A DNA stretch of 64,000 nucleotides from Siphonodentalium dalli (taxonomy: Eukaryota; Mollusca; Scaphopoda; Gadilida; Siphonodentaliidae), in the NCBI GenBank assembly GCA_032622095.1, contig CP136066.1, positions 197,894,816 through 197,958,815 of the forward strand, in the 5' to 3' direction. The translations under genes were made by a program, and so were the position numbers. Position 1 is the first letter of the stretch. Each line of letters begins with the position of its first letter. Below the pieces are notes generated by a model. The model had not been told where the DNA came from. It saw nothing but the letters and a program-made list of their open reading frames with translations, and did not search any database. Positions 33,419-44,653 of this stretch are shown piece after piece.

Positions 33419-34572
33419 AATTAATTATTTTGTTAATTTGGACTTGGACATTTGTTATAGAGTTAATTTTGACGTGCATATTTCAAGTGCATTATATATG
33501 TCCTGGATATGCGTGACAAGTATAAAGATATAATTCTACCTGTTCCATCCCACAAGCCTTGAGTAGAACACTATAGAGAACAGAAAATATCAACCAGACG
33601 CTGTTTAATAAACACGCTCATATGTGTTACCGGTATCTAATTATGAGGACCAGTTATTTTGTTGTGTTCAGTTTAGAGGAATCACTGGACTAAATAGTTT
33701 TCCAAAGCGACAGTGTTAACGTTTCGAGCGAATTCTTTGAATTTAAGCCTACAGGCTATTCCATTGATGTTTTCCCAACTAGATTGACACTAGTTGATCA
33801 CAAAAGTGCAAGAAAAATCAAAGGTCATGTGTTTACTTTTTTTTAATAAATCCACACTGAATTGTGTTGAAATTGTACGACAGGGCTATCACACAGCTAA
33901 ATGTTGACTGGAAGAAGCAAGAACTACAGCAGCTAGATAAATCAATTTCTCACTCACTTTGATACGAGAATTCCTTATCGCGGAGATATTTTTTTTAAAA
34001 CTGCTCCCTGGGGACACATACATGTACATTGTAATTCCCATTGTGTTGACATCAAACAAGATATTTTATATCTGTGATATATTTCCTGTTTGGTGGATAA
34101 TTAAACTTATTATCGTACAAATATATAAAATTATATCTTGTTTGCATATACCGGTTTTATCACCAATTTGTTGGTTGATCGGGTCATTGTATGGTGTTTG
34201 ATTGTGGTTAGGCATGGCCCACATGAGACCATAAAAAAATAAAATAAAAGAATTAAATAATATGAAAAGCCTAACGCCCGCCCCTATTTTTTTGTGGCAT
34301 GTTACGGGAAACACACATTCATTTTGTTTTGGCCTAACGTTTCGTGTGTATTAGGTGAAGGTCATTCTTCAGTTATCTTCACCTTTAGCATTGCTGGTGT
34401 ACTCGCTCCCCGACTTTGGAACACATTCAGCTCCCTTATGCCTAGAGATATATACAAGTTTTGCGTTGTAGTTTCTCTTTGTAAAACAGATTTGTCAATC
34501 TCACATGACTTCCCCATCAGTAAATCTTCGGCTAAAAATTGTTAGAATGTACCGCCAATCCGCCGTCTTATT

Positions 34573-34992
34573 TACCCTGCTGGACAAAACAAGTGTCCAT
34601 TGGCACCGCAGTGTATTTGCCATTTGGCTGCGGTGTCAGAGTTTGTAAATTCTGCAGTTGAGAACCGCGGCCGAGTGGCAAGTACACCCCGGCCAAATGA
34701 CATGTACACCATGGCCGAAAAGCAACTACATGTGTACATGTACAACATGGCCGGATGGCATGTACACCATGGTTAGATTTCTGGTTTGTATTGTATTTTT
34801 CAGTTTAATGAATGTACAATATACATGTACACCGCGGCAACTACATTTACACCATGGCCGAATGCCAAATACACCACGGCCCAACTGTAGTTAGCCGTTG
34901 GAGCCGCGGTGTACATGTAGTTGCATTTCAGCTGTGGTGGCAATGCTAACCGCAACGTGGTTAAGTGGACACTTGTTTTGTCTAGTAGGGTA
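34573..34992. mobile_element. mariner-like MITE (TA target)
   Basis: Inverted termini CCCT(A/G)CT(A/G)GACAAAAC followed by AAGTGTCCA at 34575-34599 and 34966-34990, flanked by TA on both sides (34573-34574, 34991-34992). TA duplication suggests the Tc1/mariner group. The interior is packed with variants of TACACCATGGCCGAATGGCA and GTACATGTAGTTGC in both orientations. Non-coding. Confidence 0.72.
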
Positions 34993-35887
34993 CATGTACA
35001 TGTATGTACCAACCTTGCAAGGCTTATTAAAAAAACTCAAAATAGTGTGCGACAACAAGGAAGTTTCAATTGTATTTAAAGGTACTCAATCTGATTTGAT
35101 AGTCCCATATCATTAGATTCGAACAACATTTTTTTTAAATATGCTTCAGTCACAATCTATTAAGGGGAAGGTCAAGTGAACAATTTTGAAAGGGGATTTC
35201 CATGCAAATCTCTTTAACAGAAGTAACGTAGTTGCATACATGAATAATTCTGAGTGATTTGGTGTGGTAATTAAAACAACGGATTGTCAAATATCAAATA
35301 CACAAAAGCCATTTAACTTTAGAGTTATCCATCTTCATATGCAATTTGATCCGAGAACTTCTTCTCGTTTACCTTTTGCCAGGCCATTAAAAAGTACTGG
35401 TGGTGAAAAATAATGGATTGAACAAATTTATATCTGATCACTCTGAGCTTTGATGGGTGGGTTCCTCCACTCAAATCAAATATTTGTTTCCCCAAAGCCA
35501 AAGAAATAGTAATTTGCGAGCGTTAATACGGATTATGCATCTTTAAAAAGGATAATCGCATTAGAGCTGAAATGAGGGAATGAATAAATAAATGAATGTA
35601 TACAAAGTGAAATAAATAAAACATTGTTTTTTGTTTGAGAATATTGCCATTTGATTGAAAGAATTATAGATTTCTGAAAAATGGATGAATATATACCGGT
35701 ATCAGGAATACTATTTTGTTTATTATTCTTACTAATCGTTCTCAGTGTTTATTAAATCAGCGACTTCATCACAGGTACTGTCATTTCATGTTCATGTACA
35801 GAGAAAATTACTGTTCAAACTTACGAAAGTTGTAGGTGATTTCATTTATCAGGTCTTTACTATACATGTATGTTACATGTACATCAA
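34993..35887. other. Non-coding region
   Basis: No gene. AAAGGTACTCAATCTGATTT at about 35080 is the reverse complement of a piece at 729-750, and 35430-35480 matches 636-690 directly, so both loci share parts of an undefined repeat. Confidence 0.45.
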
Positions 35888-35994
35888 CAGTAATGCCATA
35901 ATTAATTGACTCCATGACCACAGTATAATTATGGGTAAATTTTCAGGATTTAGTTGGAAAGCTCTCATCGAGTCGATTAATTAGGGCATTACTG
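35888..35994. mobile_element. Small MITE M2, copy 1
   Basis: About 107 bp with inverted ends CAGTAATGCCATAATTAATT and the complement of ATTAATTAGGGCATTACTG. A related, expanded copy is at 55751-55910. Non-coding. Confidence 0.7.
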
Positions 35995-37309
35995 TACATT
36001 TATACTTATTACAGTGTTTTTTTTTCCTATTTTTCAGAGATGCTTTAGATCTACCGGTACATCCTGTTCATCACATGCACTATCTATCAGAAGTTCAATT
36101 CTGTGATCTGAGGACTGAGATCTCACATGTACTGGTTTCTGAATAAATTAGCAAATGTTGTCAAGACAACTTCTTTGAATAGGTGTAAAATTCACATTCA
36201 CAAGCAGTGATTAAACGGAACTGTAAAGCCAATATGTTTTGTGTGACCCTGCGAGCTCGCATGATGGAAACACAATATCTACAACAAAGACCAACGATTT
36301 TCAAAAATTTGCATCTTATAATACTAGAATGAAGTTTTGGGAAACTCAAGATTCTTTCCAAACTATTTGAGTTTTTCAAGAGTGGAATGGATGTCTTTTG
36401 GGGGAGAACCCATTTGTACACTGTATAGAGATTCTTGAATCTGTAGTCACTAAGGAATCCACTCCATGAAGCTGATGCAGATTTCTTTCTCCTGTGCAAC
36501 AAATCTTAGCATGACATAGAACAATCTTATATACATGTATGTTTGGAAAGCGCCATACGTTACACGTGAAGGTGTATGTCTAACAGAAAGTGTACTGGTA
36601 ACCAAAGAAGACCCGAAGACTCCACCATGATGTACATGTAATTGCCTTCTGATTAATAAAATATCGGTGCCAACTATGTGAACATAATATTTTTAACTAG
36701 ATCCAAATTCACCAACAACCATAATATCACAGTGGGTTATTTTATTATTAGAATGACATGCCCGGTGGTGTCATTTTTAAAAGAATGTGTACCTGGTAAT
36801 TTCTTGCTCTGTTTGTCATGTTCCAGAATACAGAGCGTGTTGAGAAGTTTGTCCATATGCTCGCTACATACATTTGTATAACATTGTTTTGTCCTGTAAA
36901 ACTACTGGTGGTGTATGGTGTCTTTTAAGTTTAAGCATATATGGAACTTATCCCAAGACAAATAATATCACAAAAATTATTAAAATTTCCAGTTTTGTGG
37001 TTAAGTATATGTGTTTTTAAATACAAATTTTGCGATTTCATTGATATTTAAGGCAAAGTGTTAGGCAACACACATCTTATACAAATGTCGAGATGATGGG
37101 TGGGGTGGGGCTTGGGAGATGGTGTTCTATCATATCACAAATACAACCGATCATGTATGTTACTGGTGGAAAAGTTGACACTCCTGTCATAACGGAAGGA
37201 CATTTGATAGGTCAAGCAGAGACATGGCGATGGGTGGGGGGGGGGGGGGGGGGGTGTCCCCAACTCAGGTCAACTTTTTCAATAGTTGGAAATTGCATGT
37301 GTGACGGAG
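35995..37309. other. Non-coding region with G-run
   Basis: No gene could be supported; a 113-codon minus-strand frame at 36161-36502 has no recognisable feature. A run of 19 G lies at 37236-37254. Confidence 0.45.
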
Positions 37310-37590
37310 CAGTAGGTTGCAATTGTTCTTGTAGTTTTATTTTCCAACAATTTATTAATGGCAAATTTTTTTTAGAACAACATTTGTATATTTCATACTT
37401 CTGATCAATTTGTGTGTGTAGATAATAGTAGAGATTTGTGACATGATCTAGGTCCCTCCCCTGTGGCCAGTCAAAAACTGCTTATTAATTAAAAAAAAAA
37501 ATATTTTCTGACTTTAGACATCAGTTGGACATTTTCCAACCGTCGGGGGTGTCAGTTGGAAATTTCTCTTGCAAAGATTGAGGCCAGTCT
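37310..37590 (+). repeat. Fragment of the 45-kb degenerate repeat family
   Basis: AGGTTGCAATTGTTCTTGTAG... CAACATTTGTATATTTC matches 45376-45465. GGTCCCTCCCCTGTGGCCAGT matches 45690-45715 closely, and the TCAGTTGGAAATTT words are shared with 45.6-46.0 kb. Confidence 0.65.
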
Positions 37591-38102
37591 AAATGACGCC
37601 ATTACAAAATCGTGCGATAAACTGACAACCGGAATACAAACATGCATTATTATTGCTATGTATATTATCTCATACCATGCATGCGCCCATATTAGAAATG
37701 GGAAGACATAAAGAGAGGTGCCCGAATATCAGTTGCCCTTTTAAAACCTGATTAGCAATATCACATGCGTGTGATCGAGCGAAATAAAATTTCCAAATAA
37801 ACTATTTACTGGACATCAAAGTTGAGTATAACAAATTGAGAATGTGTGCCTCATATTACATTCTCGAGTGAATTTAGACAAAGGTTTCAGACATCAAATT
37901 CAACAATATAATATGTATCAAAAGTGAGTGATTCTCATTTTGATGTGGAAAGTTAATTGAAAAGAGCAAGTAAATTAAATTAATATTTATTTCTTGTACA
38001 TGTATCCATTTTGAGCCTCTTCAGAGTGGATAACGTTATACAAATATTTACTATAAATTTTTTCTAACCTACATGTACCACTAACTAAATTCCCGAACCA
38101 TG

Positions 38103-40611
38103 TATTACGCCAGCTTTTGAAGTAATGACAACTTTTGAAGTAGTTCTCCACTTTTGAAGTAAAAAACGCCAACTTTTGAAGTACCTCACCACTTTTGTAA
38201 TAAAATCGCCAGCTTTTGTAGTAAAGTGAGGTCTCCGCTTTTGAAGTAAAAAACGCCAGCTTTTATAGTAAACAAAAACTAGGTATCCACATCTGTAATC
38301 GACCATACGGGTGTGATGTGGTTTGAATAGCTTTCAGTCATACCAACACATGAAATCACAGTCAATCGCCCATACACGTGTGACAAGTGCCAAGGCACTT
38401 AGTGGGTCCGGTTGCGTGACAAAAGAATACTCACCGGTAATCGACCATACGAGTGTGACGTGGTTTGAATAGCCTCCAGTCATACCAACTCAAGATAAAT
38501 CAGTCAATCGCATATATACGTGTACCAAAAGGCACTTAGTGAGTCCGGTTCCGTGACAAAACAATCCACACCGGTAATCGATCACATGCATGTGATGTGG
38601 TTCGAATAGCCTTCAATCATACCAACACAAGATAATTTACAGCGTCATCGCCCATACAAATGTGACGTGTTCCAAAAGGCATTAGTGGGCCCGTTTCCCC
38701 TTATTAACACACTTAGGTGACCAATCATACGAGTATATACGACTGTTCCCAGTCAGTCTGACAACCCACCTCATTGAATGCCCTTACAAGTACTACCTTT
38801 GTCAGAAGAAGTTTGATGTGACATTGAGTGAGACAAGACGTTTTGTCAGTCCAGTAACATGACAACAACTATAGTTTATCGAAATTAGATGATGTAGTAG
38901 TTCCAACGGAACATAGTTGGTATATTTGGCCTCACTTTTAATTGCATATTCATACCTTCGAAATTAGGTGATCCGCCGACGCTTTAGGGACAGCAGAAAA
39001 TGTTCGGTTTATTAGCTTCGTCTCTGGAAGGCGACATTAACAACAAATTTTGATCATTGAAATTATGTCACATAACCGAAGTATTAGAACTACGCCAAAC
39101 GTGGCCAGCTATAAAACACGGGGCCCAGTAATGTGTTGTGTGGAAACCGCTGGGTTCACATATCCTCTGGTGATTGAATATATAAAATAACGGAGTCGAT
39201 GGCGTTTTGTCGCTATATACAGGGAAAGTTAAACTTTCAAATCTCAATGTTCTTGATGCCAAAGGTTCAGTCTCCTTTCAAAATTTATTCAACACAATAT
39301 ACGAATACAAATAATTTTATTGTTAATTTTCAGTCACAGCAATACATAATGGAACGCATAACAAGAATGAATGGATGGAACGATGTTGTTGATGAAGTTA
39401 AATAATAATTAGTCAAATTTATCCTTAACCTCTCCTTAGACGCTATATTTCTTGAATAGTTATGTATAATATTGTATAGCTTGACCCCTTATCGCCTCTC
39501 ATCCACATCAACAATTCTGCTATCTAAATCTGTTTTGTTTATCATGGTCAATAAATTAAATCAATATTCTATCATGAAGACAATATATGATGGTATACAT
39601 ATTGTCTCATGGACTGATAACTTAACATAAAAACAATGATGAATTATTTTGAGATATCTCAGAACACAACAAAGCACACATATCAAAACACAATATATGT
39701 AGGTACATATTATAGTTGGTAGTCTATATTGTTAATGGTCACTGATTCGAAATATTGCATGCACTTATATTTTAGCAATTAGTTTTAATCTTGATGTGTG
39801 TAGTTTATAAAGAAAGTCTTATAATTTTAGTAATATACCAGATCTCTAAATCTACCAGCTATGCAAATTCGTCCACTGATTCACGTTTACTGAAGCCAAA
39901 ATATAATAAATCAAGTTCACAGTTCACCCAGAAACGTTCCTCAAGCCTTTTGGTACACGTCACACGTGTATGGACGATTGACTGTGTGATTTGTCTTGTG
40001 ATAGTTTAACTGAAGCTATTCAAACCACATTACACTCATATGATCGATTACCGGTGTAGATTATTTTGTCACGGAACGGACTCATTAAGTACCTTTTGGT
40101 ACACGTCACACGTGTATGGTCGATTGACTGTGTGATAGTTTAACTGAAAGCTATTCAAACGACGTCACACTCGTATGGTCGATAACCGGTGTGTATTCTT
40201 TTGTCACGTAACCGGACTCACTAAGTGCCTTTTGGTACACATCACACGTGTATGGGCGATTGACTGTGATTTATCTTGTGTTGGTTTGCCTTAAAACTAT
40301 TCAAACCACATCACACTCGTATGGGCGATAGCCACAATGTATTATCGGGTTGACTTTGTCGTGAAAATCGTTCAGCGCCCGTCAAAATGTATTGTGTCAG
40401 TTTACTTCAAAAGCTTCACTTTTGTTATTACAAAAGTGGAGACCTGCAAAAGCTGGCGTGTTTTACTTCAAACGCGGAGACCTCACTTTACTACAAAAGC
40501 TGGCGATTTTATTACAAAAGTGGTGAGGTACTTCAAAAGCTGGCGTTTTTTACTTCAAAAGTGGAGACCTAATTCCAAAAGTGGTCAGTTACTTCAAAAG
40601 CTGGCGTAACA
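38103..40611. mobile_element. 2.5-kb foldback element with subterminal tandem arrays
   Basis: Ends T(A/G)TTACGCCAGC, extending inward as CTTTTGAAGTAA, in inverted orientation. Flanked by ACCATG at 38097-38102 and 40612-40617. Next to each tip is a short array of ACTTTTGAAGTA/CGCCAGCTTTTG words (38103-38275; 40390-40611). Inside these is a tandem repeat of about 125 bp with CGACCATACGAGTGTGACGT, CCAAAAGGCACTTAGTGAGT and CCATACACGTGTGAC (38280-38700; inverted at 39940-40340). The central 1.2 kb has no recognisable ORF. The paralogous sequence at about 41600-41660 lacks the element and serves as an empty site. Confidence 0.8.
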
Positions 40612-42310
40612 ACCATGGCAACAAAAAGCAATTATTAATAGGTTCAATTAGATTATCAAAGAAAGAATATACACCACTGAAGGATTCCAGTCAATCCCCC
40701 TTCCAGGTAGATGTTATATGTTATGCGCATCAATTTGAAACCATGCGATATTTTAAAGGAGACAAGTTTTGTAATACAGCCTTACGGTTTTGACATACAA
40801 ATATTGTTAGTAAAATGCTTAAATTTTCCATTTTGTGTTAAATCTATGTATCATGGTTCGGATATATCCATATTCCGGAAGACTCGTCCATATAGTTTAA
40901 CGACCTTGATCAACGCATCTTGCATATTGATCGGACAGTCCTTTATTGATGCAGTAGCGCAGTGTAACATGATAAGTGCTGGAACGAATTGTAAAGACAG
41001 TTTAAAAAAATACAGACTTACGGTTGCGACATAGCCAGTAATTGGGTACCGTTACAGTATTCTCGTCGCCTCCTGGTATGACCGAGACCCCGATAAAAAA
41101 ATCTTCAATCACGCCATTAAAATCGTGCGATAAAACTGACAACCGGAATGCAAACATGCATTATTATTGTTATGTATATTATCTCGTACCAAGCGTGCGC
41201 CCATATGCTTGTGACATACACAACGAAAATAGTCTTAATTTGTTACGGGCACTTAGTTCAATCGTGGCAAGTTCTTAGTTTCACAATAAGTTTATTTATT
41301 GTTAACCTAAATTTTGAAGAGCATATATATAGATGACTAATATATACATGTTATATAAATATGTATGCAAATGTTATACTAATCACTATTAATCATACAG
41401 TGTTTATGTCATGTCACGCGCATGCGGCCAGGTTCTGGTATTTTTATGTGTTAGTGAGATCGGTGATAATCTAGAGGATTTAGAAATTGGAAGGCATACA
41501 GTTGCCATTTTAAAACCTGATTAGCAATATCACATGCGTGTGATCGAGCGAAATAAAATTCCAAATAAAGTATTTACTGGACATCAAAGTTCAGTATTTC
41601 TGACCTACACGTACCACTATCTAAAATTCCTGAAGCATGAAAACAAAAAGCAATTATTAATACGTTCAATTAGATTATCAAAGAAAACACCTATGCCACT
41701 GAAGGATTCCAGTCAATCCCCCCTTCCAGGTAGATGTTATATGTTATGCACAGCAATTTGAAAGCATGCGATATTTTAAAGGAAATAAGTTTTGTAACAC
41801 AGCCTTACTACCATTTTCTGTTGTTTAATCTATGTATCATGGTTGGATGGATATATCGATATTCCGGAAGATTCGTCCATACCTTGACCAACGCAGTGAA
41901 CGCATATTGCATATATGAACTTCTGACAGTTCTTTATTGAGGCAGTAGCGCAGTGTAAACAATTTTTTTTAAATATACAGCCTTTTGGTTGTGACATAGC
42001 CAGTAAATGGGTACCGTTACAGTATTCTCGACGCTACCTGACATGCCCGAGTATTTGGTGTCGATTAAATATTGTGAGATATGACAATTATCCCAAGAAA
42101 TATTGTCACTATAAAATGCTTAAATTTTCCATTCGTGTCAGTTCGTGTGGTTAAATCGATGAGTTTCCAACTTGAAATTTCCCGCTTCCATTGAACCACT
42201 CACCTTTCTGCCAGGGATGTAGGGGGAATCATATAGCAAAATTATATCAGTTCAGTGTGAGATAAACACAGAACCGCATACGTGTGTTACCTGTCAAGTG
42301 GGAAATGACA

Positions 42311-42366
42311 TAGTCGTGATATGGCCTAGCGGCTGAAACGACGTTAAACCCCCAATCAAACAAAGT
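42311..42366 (+). repeat. SINE-like tail
   Basis: GTGATATGGCCTAGCGGCTG, ACGACGTTAAACCCCCAATC and then AAACAAA form a short module. From memory, GACGTTAAAC-(C/A)-rich tails of this form end tRNA-derived SINEs that are abundant in molluscs. The 5' body of such a SINE is not recognisable upstream here, so this is at best a 3' remnant. Confidence 0.5.
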
Positions 42367-42540
42367 TACTTGTCAATATGTTATGAGACTTCTGCGATCA
42401 GAGAAGTATAACCCTAAGGGAATTTGACTTATCGTGCCATCCTTGTGACATTACAATTGCCCGATAAATTGACGACAGTACCGTATAAGAAATGCATGCG
42501 ATTTTGTGTATAATTATCTTTCGCAACAAGCGTGCGGTAT

Positions 42541-44653
42541 TGATATAGTGGCAGGTGCGTCCGTATGCTTGCGACATGCAATGTGATAACAGTCCACAAA
42601 TCTGTTAATTGCTCCTATTAATTCATGGCTATTTCTTAAGTTCACAGTGCGTTTCAGAGTTGTTGATATTCCCGGAAGTTTGTCCGTATGCATGCTTGCT
42701 ACATGTACCAGAGGGTTCCACCAAATACACGTAACAGGGGTACGTGCCGTTCTGCTAAGTACGCTCACCCAACTACTCTTGGGGATCTAAATAAGCGTAC
42801 ATGTATGCTTCTATGTCCAGCCTGTACTCTTATACTTGTATGCTTAATTATGTTTTTAATGTGCTGCCCTATATAGTGTGTATTTGTGTCCGTATGTTTA
42901 TTTAAACTGTGGGATTTTCAGGCAGACTACATATATATACTAAAGGCCAATCAGAATGGATTATTTACTCAGATCAAGAAATGATGTTGCTGTTTGGTAA
43001 AACCTATTTTCGACAAAACATTTCTGAATTTGGGACATTTATATGATTGACATAATAGAGCTTTCCAGGCTGACTATGCTATGTTGGGAATTGCTACCGT
43101 GTCGCCCCGTATACTCGTATCGACATTGGCAGAATTATCCACCCTGTACTCTTATTCCGCACTGCATGTATGGTTATTTAGACCCCGCGAGGGTACCTCC
43201 AATGCGTTGAAAGTGCTGAGATAAATTGATATTCCGTGACTATATATATACGATTACGAATATATCAATCCAATTTTGATACATGGTATTTTAGTTTGAT
43301 GACACATACATTTCTCCGAGTGGTCTAGCACATGTAGTACCTTGTACGTAACATCCTATAATTTAATGATCAACTTGGTGGTTGCTCCATTACGTGTCAC
43401 GTACGATCATATTAATAGCACGAAAATCTGACTTAATCCATCTAACGGTAATATGCTTTCAAACACGGCAAGGTTGTTATAAATAAAACTCCATTGTAAA
43501 GCCAGATAAACGCACTCATGATTTACAATCAAATTACCAATCTGTATCGTTACTGCGAAAACAGAAAAAGGTATTCTCGTCTCAGGTTCAAGTCTCGGTT
43601 TATACAAAAATCTCAGACCAGGGGGTACTAGGTCTCAGTTGTAGACTGTTACCTATAACACACATACTTATCGATTATATTACATTTTGCCCAGTTAATA
43701 TATAATTATAATCTTTCTTCTACACGGCATATCAATAAAACACAATTCCTATTTGGTTAATATAAAGATAAATGCTTCCAAAAAATACATATGTTTCTGT
43801 TACCAGAACTTGTACGGTACCACATGGTTCGAATTATTAACAGACCGACACAGGCTTGAATGACAATAAGAAGGCAAACCATGGTTTACGTAAACCTGAG
43901 TTTCAAAAAGACGAGAATACGGACCAGTGCTGACCAATAATCCAGGCTTACTCGCCTCGAAGTTGGGTAACACATGGCGATCACCGTGGTTTCGGCCTGG
44001 TCTAGACTATAGTTTACATGAAACCCTGGTCTAGACCAGGGACCAGAATTCGGCCGACAGGGTTCGCGCTGTCGGTAGCCAAATTAGCCAATGGCCAATC
44101 TTTTTCAAATTTGGCTAATAAAAATTTCATTTGGCTAAACTTTTTGCTAATTTTTTTTACTCCAAATGAAGACGGAAAGCATGGAGTCGGAAAGCTAACT
44201 AAAAAGCGCTGAATAGATCGACATTCAAGACGAAATTAGGCAGCGAAAGTATTTCGTACCACGGAAATATCGTATCGTAACGGTGGCGTTGATTGAATTG
44301 TGACGGCTGTACAAAGGGAACATTACACATTGAATTTGAAACTGTACATAAACAAACTTCACGAGACAGCAAAATGTAAGCTCTAACATTTAACCAGCCT
44401 AATCGTCAAAATGCTTAAGCTGTATACTGGTTATGTAATTTTTTGTTGATTAGGCATGTAAGATAATTTATATAAATTACCTAAATTCTTTGATACATTA
44501 AAGAATGAAGTATGAAATTTTACCGAAAACTTCTTTTGGGATTCTGACAATATTTTTGAAAGGAAATGGACAAATCTTTGAAACGGAACTGAGAGGGACC
44601 ATAATCTGAGGCTATTCTTGCACAATAGCATAAAATTGATCAGCTTAGTACAG
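42541..44653. other. Non-coding region
   Basis: No gene supported. GGTCTAGAC palindromes cluster at 43998-44040 (CCTGGTCTAGAC... TGGTCTAGACCAGGGACCAG) and a related TCTGGTCTCAGGTCTAGACC is at 25585. TTTGGCTAA words repeat at 44085-44150. Confidence 0.45.

Larger units (their letters stand above)
30770..34335. mobile_element. Possible 3.6-kb element bounded by about 140-bp inverted repeats
   Basis: 30770-30905 (AGGCCAAAGCAAAATGAATG... AAAATAGGGGCGGG... TAGGCTTTTCAT... TGTGGGCCAT) matches the complement of 34192-34335. A third partial copy, in direct orientation to the right arm, is at 32605-32635 (GGGAAACACACATTTATTTT). The interior holds the AGCTCA element (31509-32523) and a hairpin (33297-33418) but no recognisable transposase. 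It could equally be two inverted copies of a dispersed repeat. Confidence 0.45.
37591..42540. repeat. About 1-kb sequence in three diverged direct copies
   Basis: Copy A: 37591-38102 plus 40612-40618 onward (split by the 2.5-kb element). Copy B: about 40618-41640. Copy C: about 41641-42540. Shared blocks include CGTGCGATAAA(A)CTGACAACCGGAA (37608, 41127), AAAACCTGATTAGCAATATC plus ACATGCGTGTGATCGAGCGA (37744, 41513), AAAAGCAATTATTAATA(G/C)G (40623, 41647), CTGAAGGATTCCAGTCAATC (40678, 41700) and GGTACCGTTACAGTATTCTC (41047, 42010). Copies differ by indels, for example about 260 bp extra at 41210-41480. No coding content. Confidence 0.75.
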
